Positions 15,998-24,289 of a stretch of DNA of 64,000 nt are shown one piece after another; within the stretch, counting starts at the first letter, position 1, and each line of letters begins with the position of its first letter. Location: assembly GCF_000708715.2 (NCBI RefSeq), contig NZ_JENB01000023.1, forward strand, positions 36,290-100,289, in the 5' to 3' direction. A program made the translations under genes and the position numbers. Origin of the DNA: Pseudomonas putida W15Oct28 (GTDB taxonomy: Bacteria; Pseudomonadota; Gammaproteobacteria; Pseudomonadales; Pseudomonadaceae). Below the pieces are notes generated by a model. The model worked only from the letters and a program-made list of their open reading frames with translations. It made no database searches and had not been told where the DNA came from.

Positions 15998-17314
15998 ATG
16001 CTTCGCGCCCTGATCCTCCTAGCCCTGTCTTGCCTGCTCAGCCCGGCCTTCGCCGATGAGCGCGTGCAGACCCAGCAGCAACTGGACGCCACCCGCCAGG
16101 ACATTGCCGAGCTCAAGAAGACGCTAGGCAAGCTCCAGGAAGAAAAGGCCGGTGTGCAAAAGGACCTCAAAGCCACCGAGACCGACATCGGCGATCTCGA
16201 AAAACAGGTGGAGGCTCTACAGCAAGAGCTAAAAAAGACCGAGGGCGATCTGGAGCGCCTTGATACCGAGAAAAAAAAACTCCAGAGCGCCCGCGTTGAA
16301 CAACAACGACTGATCGCCATCCAGGCCCGTTCGGCCTACCAGAACAATGGCCGCGAGGAATACCTCAAGCTGCTGCTCAACCAGCAGAACCCCGAGAAAT
16401 TCGCCCGCACCCTCACCTACTACGATTACCTGAGCAAGGCGCGCCTGGAGCAATTGCGCACCTTCAACGAGACGTTGCGCCAGCTGGCCAACGTCGAGCA
16501 GGCAATTGCCGGCCAGCAGCAACAGTTGCTGGCCCAGCGCGCCGACCTCGACAGCCGCCGCCAGGCCCTGGAAGCCGAGCGCGGCAAGCGCCAGCAGGTG
16601 CTGGCCAAGCTCAATGGCGACGTGAAGGACCGCGACCAGAAGTTGCAGGCCCGCGAGCAGGATCAGGCCGACCTGGCCAAAGTCCTCAAGACCATTGAGG
16701 AAACCCTGGCCCGGCAGGCCCGCGAAGCTGAAGAAGCGCGCAAGAAAGCCTTGCTGGCCCAGCAGGAAGCGGAAAAACGCCGACAGCAGGAGGCCCTGGC
16801 TGCCGCCGCTGCCCGCGAACGGGCCCAGGCACCCGTGGAGCCCGTGGAGCCACCGAAAAAGGCCCGCACCACCCTCGGCCCGATGGTTTCCACCGACGGC
16901 GCAAGCTACGGCGGCGCTTTTTCTTCTGCTCGGGGCAAACTTCCGTGGCCCGTCAACGGTCGATTGCTGGCACGCTTCGGTGATGCCCGCGGCAGCGACG
17001 CCCGTGCCAAGTGGGACGGGGTGATGATCAGCGCCAACCCGGGTACCCAGGTACGTGCGGTGCACGGCGGGCGCGTGGTGTTCGCCGACTGGTTGCGCGG
17101 CGCCGGGCTTCTGGTCATTCTGGACCATGGCAACGGTTACCTGAGCCTGTACGGCCACAACCAGAGCCTGCTCAAGAGCGCCGGTGATATCGTCAAGGCC
17201 GGTGAAGCCATTTCCACCGTTGGCGACAGCGGTGGCCAGGACGCGGCAGGCTTGTACTTCGCCATCCGCCAGCAGGGCCGGCCTACCGACCCTTCGCAGT
17301 GGTGCCGGGGCTAG
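15998..17314 (+). CDS. envC: Murein hydrolase activator EnvC (degenerate LytM factor)
   Basis: A 438-residue periplasmic protein that activates septal amidases during cell separation. A signal peptide MLRALILLALSCLLSPAFA is followed by a long coiled coil (about 24-270, rich in Gln/Glu/Lys/Leu) and a C-terminal LytM/M23 domain (about 315-436). The catalytic HxxxD position reads KWDGV and the HxH position LYGHN, so metal ligands are incomplete, as in E. coli EnvC, which activates rather than cleaves. The start at 15998 was chosen for the signal peptide. A run of nine A residues at 16271-16279 encodes three lysines. Confidence 0.95.
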   Translation: MLRALILLALSCLLSPAFADERVQTQQQLDATRQDIAELKKTLGKLQEEKAGVQKDLKATETDIGDLEKQVEALQQELKKTEGDLERLDTEKKKLQSARVEQQRLIAIQARSAYQNNGREEYLKLLLNQQNPEKFARTLTYYDYLSKARLEQLRTFNETLRQLANVEQAIAGQQQQLLAQRADLDSRRQALEAERGKRQQVLAKLNGDVKDRDQKLQAREQDQADLAKVLKTIEETLARQAREAEEARKKALLAQQEAEKRRQQEALAAAAARERAQAPVEPVEPPKKARTTLGPMVSTDGASYGGAFSSARGKLPWPVNGRLLARFGDARGSDARAKWDGVMISANPGTQVRAVHGGRVVFADWLRGAGLLVILDHGNGYLSLYGHNQSLLKSAGDIVKAGEAISTVGDSGGQDAAGLYFAIRQQGRPTDPSQWCRG

Positions 17315-17393
17315 TCAAATTTCTACGGCGTAGCCTGAATGCTGCGCCGATGCTCCCCAAGGGAGCGCTTACAGGATCAGGAGTTCGTTCGAC

Positions 17394-18710
17394 ATGCTGC
17401 ACTCGCCTCGTCTCACCCAGCTGGCCCTGTCCATCGCCCTGGCGGTCGGCGCGCCCCTGGCCACCGCCGCAGAGCCGGCCAAGGCCGCCGCAGTGCCAGC
17501 CACCGAGGTGACCGCCAAGGCGCCGCTGCCGCTGGAAGAACTGCGCACCTTCGCCGAGGTCATGGACCGCATCAAGGCTGCCTACGTGGAACCGGTGGAT
17601 GACAAGACCCTGCTGGAAAACGCCATCAAGGGCATGCTCAGCAACCTTGACCCGCACTCCGCCTACCTTGGCCCCGAAGACTTCCAGGAGCTGCAGGAAA
17701 GCACCAGCGGCGAGTTCGGCGGGCTGGGCATCGAAGTAGGCCAGGAAGACGGCTTCATCAAGGTGGTCTCGCCAATCGACGACACCCCGGCTTCGCGTGC
17801 CGGTGTGCAGGCGGGCGACCTGATCGTCAAGATCAACGGCGCCCCGACCCGTGGCCAGACCATGACCGAAGCGGTCGACAAGATGCGCGGCAAGATCGGC
17901 GAGAAAATCACCCTGACCCTGGTGCGCGACGGCGGCAATCCGTTCGACGTAACCCTGGCCCGCGCGGTCATCCAGGTCAAGAGCGTGAAGAGCCAGCTGC
18001 TGGAGAACGACTACGGCTACATCCGCATCACCCAGTTCCAGGTCAAGACCGGTGACGAAGTGGGCAAGGCCTTGGCCAAGATGCGCAAGGACAACGGCAA
18101 GAAATTGCGCGGGGTCGTGCTGGACCTGCGCAACAACCCGGGCGGCGTGCTGCAGTCGGCGGTAGAAGTGGCTGACCACTTCCTGACCAAGGGCCTGATC
18201 GTCTACACCAAGGGCCGCATCGCCAACTCCGAACTGCGCTTCTCCGCCGACCCGGCCGACGCCAGCGAAGGCGTGCCACTGGTGGTGCTGATCAACGGCG
18301 GCAGTGCCTCGGCCTCCGAGATCGTCGCCGGTGCCCTGCAGGACCAGAAGCGTGCCGTGCTGATGGGTACCGACAGCTTCGGCAAAGGTTCGGTGCAGAC
18401 CGTGCTGCCGCTGGCCAACGACCGCGCCCTGAAGCTGACTACCGCGTTGTACTACACCCCCAACGGCCGCTCCATCCAGGCCCAGGGCATCGTGCCGGAC
18501 ATCGAGGTGCGCCCGGCCAAGCTCACCGCCGAAGTCGACACCGAAAACTTCAAGGAAGCCGACCTGCAGGGCCACTTGGGCAACGGCAACGGCGGCGCCG
18601 ACCGCCCGACCGGCAGCAGCAAGCGCAAGGAACGCCCGCAGGACGATGACTTCCAGCTGAGCCAGGCCCTGAGCCTGCTCAAAGGGCTGAACATCACCTC
18701 GGGCAAATGA
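17394..18710 (+). CDS. ctpA: Carboxyl-terminal processing serine protease (S41)
   Basis: A 438-residue periplasmic tail-specific protease. Signal peptide (MLHSPRLTQLALSIALAVGA to about residue 25), PDZ domain (about 95-180, FGGLGIEVGQEDG and RAGVQAGDLIVKING), S41 catalytic core with the nucleophile in NGGSASASEIVAGALQD and lysine in GTDSFGKGSVQ. The Ser/Thr-poor C-terminal tail holds a Gly/Asn/basic stretch. Pseudomonad CtpA degrades peptidoglycan cross-link hydrolases. Its stop overlaps the next gene by four bases. Confidence 0.96.
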   Translation: MLHSPRLTQLALSIALAVGAPLATAAEPAKAAAVPATEVTAKAPLPLEELRTFAEVMDRIKAAYVEPVDDKTLLENAIKGMLSNLDPHSAYLGPEDFQELQESTSGEFGGLGIEVGQEDGFIKVVSPIDDTPASRAGVQAGDLIVKINGAPTRGQTMTEAVDKMRGKIGEKITLTLVRDGGNPFDVTLARAVIQVKSVKSQLLENDYGYIRITQFQVKTGDEVGKALAKMRKDNGKKLRGVVLDLRNNPGGVLQSAVEVADHFLTKGLIVYTKGRIANSELRFSADPADASEGVPLVVLINGGSASASEIVAGALQDQKRAVLMGTDSFGKGSVQTVLPLANDRALKLTTALYYTPNGRSIQAQGIVPDIEVRPAKLTAEVDTENFKEADLQGHLGNGNGGADRPTGSSKRKERPQDDDFQLSQALSLLKGLNITSGK

Positions 18711-19486
18711 TCCACACGATGCGTTACCTGCTGTGTCTGTTGTTCTGCCTGTTGGCCGGGGTCGCGCAAGCGGCGCCGGCCGGCAAGGCCTACATGAGCA
18801 TCATCATCGACGACCTGGGCCAGAGCCCCGACCGTGACAGCCGAACCCTGGCCCTGCCTGGGCCGGTGACCATGGCGATCATGCCCGACACCCCGCACGC
18901 CACCACCTTCGCCCGCCAGGCCCACAAGGCCGGCAAGACGGTGATCCTGCACATGCCCATGGACCCGGCCACCGGGCCCTATGCCTGGCACCCGGGCATC
19001 GCCATCGAAGAACTGGCCCGCCGCCTGGATGCCGCCTTGGTCAAGGTGCCCTACGCCGCCGGCATCAACAACCACATGGGTAGCCGCATGACGGCGCAGC
19101 GTGAACCCATGGCCTGGTTGATGGGTGAGCTGCAGCAACGCCACCTGTTCTTCGTCGACAGCCGCACCAGCGCCGCCACCGTGGCCGCAGCCGAGGCGCA
19201 ACGCATTGGCCTGGCCCACGTTTCGCGTGATGTGTTCCTCGACGATGTGCGCACTACCGAGGCCATCACCGGCCAGTTGCAGCAAGGCATCGCCCTGGCG
19301 CGCAAGGAGGGTTCGGCGGTGCTGATCGGGCATCCTTACCCGCAGACCCTCGAAGTGCTGGAACGGGCCCTGCCACAGCTCAAGGGCCAGGGCATCGAAC
19401 TGATCAGGCTCAGCCAGATGATCGCCGTGCGCAGCAACCTGGCGATGCCTGGGCATGGCAAGAATGGCCGCTACACCAATCGCTGA
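18707..19486 (+). CDS. Divergent polysaccharide deacetylase family protein (YibQ-like)
   Basis: A 259-residue exported protein. A signal peptide MRYLLCLLFCLLAGVAQA is followed by the DUF610/YibQ fold related to polysaccharide deacetylases: SIIIDDLGQSPDRDSR, the VILHMPMDP motif, GINNHMGSRMTA and FFVDSRTS. E. coli yibQ also follows envC. The enzymatic substrate is unknown. The ATG at 18707 overlaps the ctpA stop; the ATG four codons later (18719) directly begins the signal peptide and is an alternative. Confidence 0.9.
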   Translation: MIHTMRYLLCLLFCLLAGVAQAAPAGKAYMSIIIDDLGQSPDRDSRTLALPGPVTMAIMPDTPHATTFARQAHKAGKTVILHMPMDPATGPYAWHPGIAIEELARRLDAALVKVPYAAGINNHMGSRMTAQREPMAWLMGELQQRHLFFVDSRTSAATVAAAEAQRIGLAHVSRDVFLDDVRTTEAITGQLQQGIALARKEGSAVLIGHPYPQTLEVLERALPQLKGQGIELIRLSQMIAVRSNLAMPGHGKNGRYTNR

Positions 19487-19492
19487 GAAGCT

Positions 19493-19546
19493 GGGGCTGC
19501 TTTGCAGCCCCAATAAAAAAACCCGCTCAGTGAGTGGGTTTTCTTT
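19493..19546. terminator. Hairpin plus bidirectional terminator between deacetylase gene and betT
   Basis: GGGGCTGCTTTGCAGCCCC (19493-19511) is followed by an A-run and a second stem ACCC-CTCA/TGAG-GGGT (19521-19540) with TTTTCTTTT after it. The second stem is a convincing terminator for both converging genes. The first hairpin recurs at 59937-59955. Confidence 0.8.
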
Positions 19547-19560
19547 TGCCTCAACAGCAA

Positions 19561-21564
19561 TCAGCTGTACACACGCCCCAGCAACTGGCGGTGGCTTTCG
19601 AACTGATCCAGCACGTCACGCACGATCTGCTCCGGGGCAAAGCCCATCAGGTCATACTCCTGGCTGCCATCGTGCAGGTACACCTCGGCACGGTAGTAGC
19701 GCTGACGCACTTCTGGCTCGCCCTCCACCGGTGCTTCGCTCGGCGCGGCCATGTAGCCGTCCAGGCTCACTTCGTAAACGAACGGGTTGCCCTCGTCCAT
19801 CATCACCCGCAGGCCCATCATGTTGCGAGACTGGCCAACGCGGGTTTCCACCTCGAAGCCCAGGGTCTGCAACTGCGCGGCCGCTTCTTTCAGCGCCGGG
19901 CTGACCTGCTTGTCCATGAAGCGCTGCACCACAGCCTGGGTCGGTTGCAGCTCCAGCTGGGTCAGGCGCTCGCTGAAACCGCGACGGCCACGGGCGGCCA
20001 GCTCGGCGCGTTCGCTTTCTACTGCCACGTCCTGCTTCATGGCCTTGTACAGGCCGAACATGAACAGCACCAGCACCACCGAGAACGGCAGGCCCGCCAG
20101 CACGACCATGGTCTGCATGGCTTCAAAGTTACCGGCAAACAGCAGGCCGATGGTGACCAGGGTGATGACCACCGACCAGAACACCACCATCCAGTGCGGG
20201 GCGTCTTCGTCGACCTTGCCGCCTTTGCACGACAGGTTGGCCATCATCACCGCGCCGGAGTCGGCCGGTGTAAGGAACAGCACAAAGCCGACAAATACCG
20301 CCACACCAATCACGATCTTCGCCGCCGGGAAGTATTCCAGCAGCTGGTAGATCGACATTGACGGCTGTTCCAGCGCGGTCTTGCCCAGCTCCACCGCCCC
20401 CTGGTTGATCACCAGGTCCAGTGCGGTGTTACCGAAGATCGACAGCCAGGCCAAGGTGAAGCCCAGCGGGATCAACAGCACGCCGCTGACCAGTTGGCGC
20501 ACGGTACGGCCCTTGGAGATACGGGCAATGAACATGCCGACGAACGGGCCCCAGGAGATCCACCAGGCCCAGTAGAACACGGTCCACAGGCCCAGCCAGC
20601 GCTCGGACTTGCCAGCATCGCCCTCGTACACGTACAGGTCGAAGGTTTTCAGCACGATGCCGTTGAGGTAGTCGCCAACGTTCTGCACGAAGCCGTTGAA
20701 CAGGTGCAGGGTGTTGCCCGCCAGCAGCACGAACAGCAGCAGGCCGCTGAACAGCAGGATGTTCAGGTTGGACAGGCGGCGAATGCCGTTTTCCACACCC
20801 GATACCGCCGCCACGGTAGCCACGCCGGCCATGACCAGGATCACCACCAGCAGGTTGGTCTGGCTGTGCTCCATGCCGAACAGGTATTCAAGGCCCGAGG
20901 ACACCTGCATCGAGCCGATCCCCAGGTTGGTCACCAGGCCCAGCAGGGTCACGAACATGCCGAAGATGTCCACCGCGTTGCCGGCAGCACCCTTGACCCA
21001 ACGCTCACCCACCAGCGGATACAGCGCCGAGCGCAGCGCCAGCGGCTGGTTGTGACGGTAGGCGAAGTAACCCACGGCCAGGCCGACCAGGGCGTAGATT
21101 GCCCAGCCATGCAGGCCCCAGTGCAGGAAGGTCAGTTGCAGGCCCTGGCGCGCAGCTTCGAGGCTGGCCGGTGAACCTTGCGGTGGGTTGAAGTAGTGGT
21201 CCAGCGGCTCGGAAGCGCCGAAGTACAGCAGCGAAATGCCGATGCCGGAGGAGAACAGCATGCCGGCCCAGGCGCCGTAGCTGAAGTCAGGCTGATCGTC
21301 CTTGCCGCCAAGCTTGAGCTTGCCGTAATCGGAGAAGGCCAGGTAGATGACGAACAGCAGGTAACCGCAGATCACCAGCATGTAGTACCAGCCAAAGGTG
21401 CGCGTCAGCCATTTCTGGGCCACGCCCAGCACTTGGCCGGCGGCATCGGGTACAGCGATCAGCAAGGCAGTCAGAACAAGGATCATCAGCGCGGAGGTGA
21501 AGAACACCACGCGGTTGACCCGTACCCTCTCGGCGGGGGGCTTGGTAAGTGAGGCAGAACTCAT
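19561..21564 (-). CDS. betT: High-affinity choline transporter, BCCT family
   Basis: A 667-residue inner-membrane, proton-coupled choline importer. Twelve hydrophobic segments span about 20-510. The BCCT signature region includes FSSGIGISLLYFGASEP and the choline-site segment VFYWAWWISWGPFVGMFIAR near residue 330. A long cytoplasmic C-terminal domain (about 515-667), ending DQFESHRQLLGRVYS, is the osmosensory extension of BetT-type members. It is divergent from betI and shares its control region, which fits choline- and osmolarity-dependent expression. Confidence 0.95.
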   Translation of the reverse strand: MSSASLTKPPAERVRVNRVVFFTSALMILVLTALLIAVPDAAGQVLGVAQKWLTRTFGWYYMLVICGYLLFVIYLAFSDYGKLKLGGKDDQPDFSYGAWAGMLFSSGIGISLLYFGASEPLDHYFNPPQGSPASLEAARQGLQLTFLHWGLHGWAIYALVGLAVGYFAYRHNQPLALRSALYPLVGERWVKGAAGNAVDIFGMFVTLLGLVTNLGIGSMQVSSGLEYLFGMEHSQTNLLVVILVMAGVATVAAVSGVENGIRRLSNLNILLFSGLLLFVLLAGNTLHLFNGFVQNVGDYLNGIVLKTFDLYVYEGDAGKSERWLGLWTVFYWAWWISWGPFVGMFIARISKGRTVRQLVSGVLLIPLGFTLAWLSIFGNTALDLVINQGAVELGKTALEQPSMSIYQLLEYFPAAKIVIGVAVFVGFVLFLTPADSGAVMMANLSCKGGKVDEDAPHWMVVFWSVVITLVTIGLLFAGNFEAMQTMVVLAGLPFSVVLVLFMFGLYKAMKQDVAVESERAELAARGRRGFSERLTQLELQPTQAVVQRFMDKQVSPALKEAAAQLQTLGFEVETRVGQSRNMMGLRVMMDEGNPFVYEVSLDGYMAAPSEAPVEGEPEVRQRYYRAEVYLHDGSQEYDLMGFAPEQIVRDVLDQFESHRQLLGRVYS

Positions 21565-21954
21565 TGCACGAATGCTCCGGGCAGTACGGCTTTGTGGAGG
21601 CTAATCAATCTTTCCCGAGCAATTGGTGGAATATCCCCACTGCGTCAGGTGTTATAAAAGCACCCTGGAAACCGTGATCCCGAATCGATACGTTGCAAAA
21701 AAACAGACAGGTGGCCTGCTGAAAATGCCCACGCATCCGCAGAGGTGCGCGCATTCGTCACAGATCACCCCGCCCGCTCCAAGGGCCTGTCGCAGGGCCA
21801 GTGGCCGTACGGCAGAATCTGCACTTCGCATCGCTCATGCCCGTCAACGCCTTGTATTCCGGGGGTTACGCGATTTCCTGGGGTGTTAATTCGTGCCTTC
21901 TCGACCGCCTGAAAAACTGTCAATGGCACAAATTGTCGCAGAGCTTATTCTTTA
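21565..21954. other. betT-betI intergenic region, left part
   Basis: 390 bases upstream of betT without a convincing gene. Short frames are present but none has a ribosome site or a recognisable product. No strong hairpin or sigma-54 site was seen. It presumably holds the betT promoter, which I could not place confidently. Confidence 0.5.
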
Positions 21955-21974
21955 TTGATTGAACGTTCAATCAA
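21955..21974. promoter_or_regulatory. BetI operator, perfect 20-bp palindrome
   Basis: TTGATTGAACGTTCAATCAA is a perfect palindrome 70 bp before the betI start. It closely resembles the known BetI operator of E. coli (a TTGATTG-ACGTTCAAT type sequence) in the divergent betT/betI region. Choline relieves BetI repression in the known system. Confidence 0.88.
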
Positions 21975-22043
21975 AACAAAATAGACTGGCCTTCGCCGAG
22001 TCAGCCGCCCGTCGTCTGCTCGCAGGCCTGAGGAGATAGCAAG

Positions 22044-22700
22044 ATGCCCAAGGTCGGTATGCAACCCATCCGCCGCCAGCAGTTGATCGAAGCCACGTTG
22101 CAGGCGGTCGATCAGGTCGGTCTGGGGGACGCCAGCATTGCGCTGATTGCCCGTTTGGCCGGTGTGTCGAACGGCATCATCAGTCACTACTTTCGGGACA
22201 AGAACGGCCTGATCGCAGCGACGATGGGGTACATCATGAGCATGCTCAACGAAGGCGTCAGAGCACGCCGTCAGGCCCTGACGGACGACAGCCCGCGCGC
22301 TCACCTGAAAGTGATCATCGAGGGCAACTTCGATGCCAGCCAGGTGAACGGCCCGGCAATGAAAACCTGGCTGGCCTTTTGGGCCTCCAGCATGCACCAG
22401 CCCGATTTGCACAGGTTGCAGCGGATCAACGACCACCGCTTGTATTCCAACCTGTGCTGCCAGTTCCGCCGCGTCCTGCCGCTCTACCATGCGCGTAAGG
22501 CAGCCCGCGGCCTGGCAGCCCTGATCGACGGCCTGTGGCTGCGTGGCGCCCTGTCGGGTGATGCATTCGACACCGGCCAGGCGATACGGATTGCTTACGA
22601 ATACATGGATCTACAACTGGCTAAACAGCACACCCTGGGTACAAACGACCAGGCCGCTGAACAAGCACGCACGGCCCTTGCCAATCCAGCAGGAGCGTGA
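22044..22700 (+). CDS. betI: TetR-family choline-responsive repressor BetI
   Basis: A 218-residue repressor of the bet genes. The N-terminal helix-turn-helix (residues about 10-55: RRQQLIEATLQAVDQVGLGD and SNGIISHYFRDKNGLIAAT) is TetR type. The C-terminal ligand domain has the BetI-like MKTWLAFWASSMHQPDLHRL and LIDGLWLRGALSG. It is about 20 residues longer than the usual 197 because of a C-terminal tail (TLGTNDQAAEQARTALANPA). GAGGAG upstream of the ATG is a good ribosome site. First gene of betIBA. Confidence 0.95.
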   Translation: MPKVGMQPIRRQQLIEATLQAVDQVGLGDASIALIARLAGVSNGIISHYFRDKNGLIAATMGYIMSMLNEGVRARRQALTDDSPRAHLKVIIEGNFDASQVNGPAMKTWLAFWASSMHQPDLHRLQRINDHRLYSNLCCQFRRVLPLYHARKAARGLAALIDGLWLRGALSGDAFDTGQAIRIAYEYMDLQLAKQHTLGTNDQAAEQARTALANPAGA

Positions 22701-22739
22701 CGCGCAAGCCAAACCACACACTGCACTTGCGAGGACACT

Positions 22740-24212
22740 ATGGCCCGTTTCGGAACGCAAAAACTCTACATTGATGGCGCTTACGTCGACGCTGGCAGCA
22801 ATGCCACTTTCGAAGCCATCAACCCGGCTACCGGCGAAGTCCTCGCCCACGTGCAACGTGCCACCGAGGCTGACGTCGAGAAGGCTGTCGAAAGCGCCGA
22901 ACGTGGCCAGAAAGTCTGGGCTGCGATGACCGCCATGCAGCGTTCGCGCATCCTGCGCCGCGCCGTCGACATCCTGCGCGAGCGCAACGATGAGCTGGCG
23001 CAGCTGGAAACCCTGGACACCGGCAAGTCGTACTCCGAGACCCGTTACGTCGACATCGTCACCGGCGCCGACGTGCTGGAATACTATGCAGGCCTGGTAC
23101 CGGCCATCGAAGGCGAGCAGATCCCGCTGCGCGAATCGTCCTTCGTCTACACCCGCCGCGAGCCGCTGGGCGTGACTGCGGGTATCGGCGCCTGGAACTA
23201 CCCGATCCAGATCGCCCTGTGGAAATCCGCCCCGGCCCTGGCCGCCGGCAACGCGATGATCTTCAAGCCGTCGGAAGTCACCTCGCTGACCACCCTGAAA
23301 CTGGCCGAGATCTACACCGAAGCCGGCCTGCCGAATGGCGTATTCAACGTTCTGACCGGCAGCGGCCGCGAAGTCGGCACCTGGCTGACCGAGCACCCGC
23401 GCATCGAAAAAGTCTCCTTCACCGGCGGTACCACCACCGGCAAGAAGGTCATGGCCAGCGCCTCCAGCTCCTCGCTGAAGGAAGTCACCATGGAACTGGG
23501 CGGCAAGTCGCCACTGATCATCTGCGCCGACGCCGACCTGGACAAGGCCGCCGACATCGCCATGATGGCCAACTTCTACAGCTCGGGCCAGGTGTGCACC
23601 AACGGCACCCGCGTGTTCATCCCGGCTGAAATGAAAGCTGCCTTCGAAGCCAAGATCGCCGAGCGCGTTGCCCGCATCCGTGTTGGCAACCCGGAAGACG
23701 AAAACACCAACTTCGGCCCGCTGGTCAGCTTCGCCCACATGGAAAACGTGCTGGGCTACATCGCCAAGGGTAAAGAAGAAGGTGCACGCGTACTGTGCGG
23801 CGGCGAGCGTCTGACCGAAGGTGACTTCGCCAAGGGCGCCTTCGTGGCCCCGACCGTGTTCACCGACTGCACCGACGACATGACCATCGTCAAAGAAGAG
23901 ATCTTCGGCCCGGTCATGAGCATTCTGTCCTACGAGACCGAAGAAGAAGTGATCCGTCGTGCCAACGACACCGAGTACGGCCTGGCCGCCGGTGTGTGCA
24001 CCAACGACATCACCCGCGCTCACCGCATCATCCACAAGCTGGAAGCCGGTATCTGCTGGATCAACGCCTGGGGTGAATCGCCGGCCGAAATGCCGGTCGG
24101 TGGCTACAAGCAGTCGGGCGTCGGCCGTGAGAACGGCGTCAGCTCGCTGGCTCAATACACTCGCATCAAGTCGGTCCAGGTCGAGCTGGGCGGCTACAAC
24201 TCGGTTTTCTAA
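22740..24212 (+). CDS. betB: Betaine aldehyde dehydrogenase
   Basis: A 490-residue cytoplasmic NAD(P)-dependent enzyme converting betaine aldehyde to glycine betaine, second step of choline oxidation. Oxyanion/coenzyme motifs GIGAWNYPIQIALWK and FKPSEVTSL, FTGGTTTGKKV (Rossmann turn), general base Glu in MELGGKSPLI, nucleophile Cys286 in GQVCTNGTRVF, and EEIFGPVMS. Full length and intact. RBS GAGGA at 22730. It lies 39 bp after betI and 77 bp before betA. Confidence 0.98.
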   Translation: MARFGTQKLYIDGAYVDAGSNATFEAINPATGEVLAHVQRATEADVEKAVESAERGQKVWAAMTAMQRSRILRRAVDILRERNDELAQLETLDTGKSYSETRYVDIVTGADVLEYYAGLVPAIEGEQIPLRESSFVYTRREPLGVTAGIGAWNYPIQIALWKSAPALAAGNAMIFKPSEVTSLTTLKLAEIYTEAGLPNGVFNVLTGSGREVGTWLTEHPRIEKVSFTGGTTTGKKVMASASSSSLKEVTMELGGKSPLIICADADLDKAADIAMMANFYSSGQVCTNGTRVFIPAEMKAAFEAKIAERVARIRVGNPEDENTNFGPLVSFAHMENVLGYIAKGKEEGARVLCGGERLTEGDFAKGAFVAPTVFTDCTDDMTIVKEEIFGPVMSILSYETEEEVIRRANDTEYGLAAGVCTNDITRAHRIIHKLEAGICWINAWGESPAEMPVGGYKQSGVGRENGVSSLAQYTRIKSVQVELGGYNSVF

Positions 24213-24289
24213 ACCCTGTCTAGCCCCGCCCGTGCCGCTGTGCACGGGCGTTCCCGCTCCCTGATCACCGCCAACACGAGGGTACTTTC

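Noticed and set aside
22611..24245. 544-codon minus-strand frame opposite betB
   Set aside because: Shadow of betB; same explanation as for gltB.
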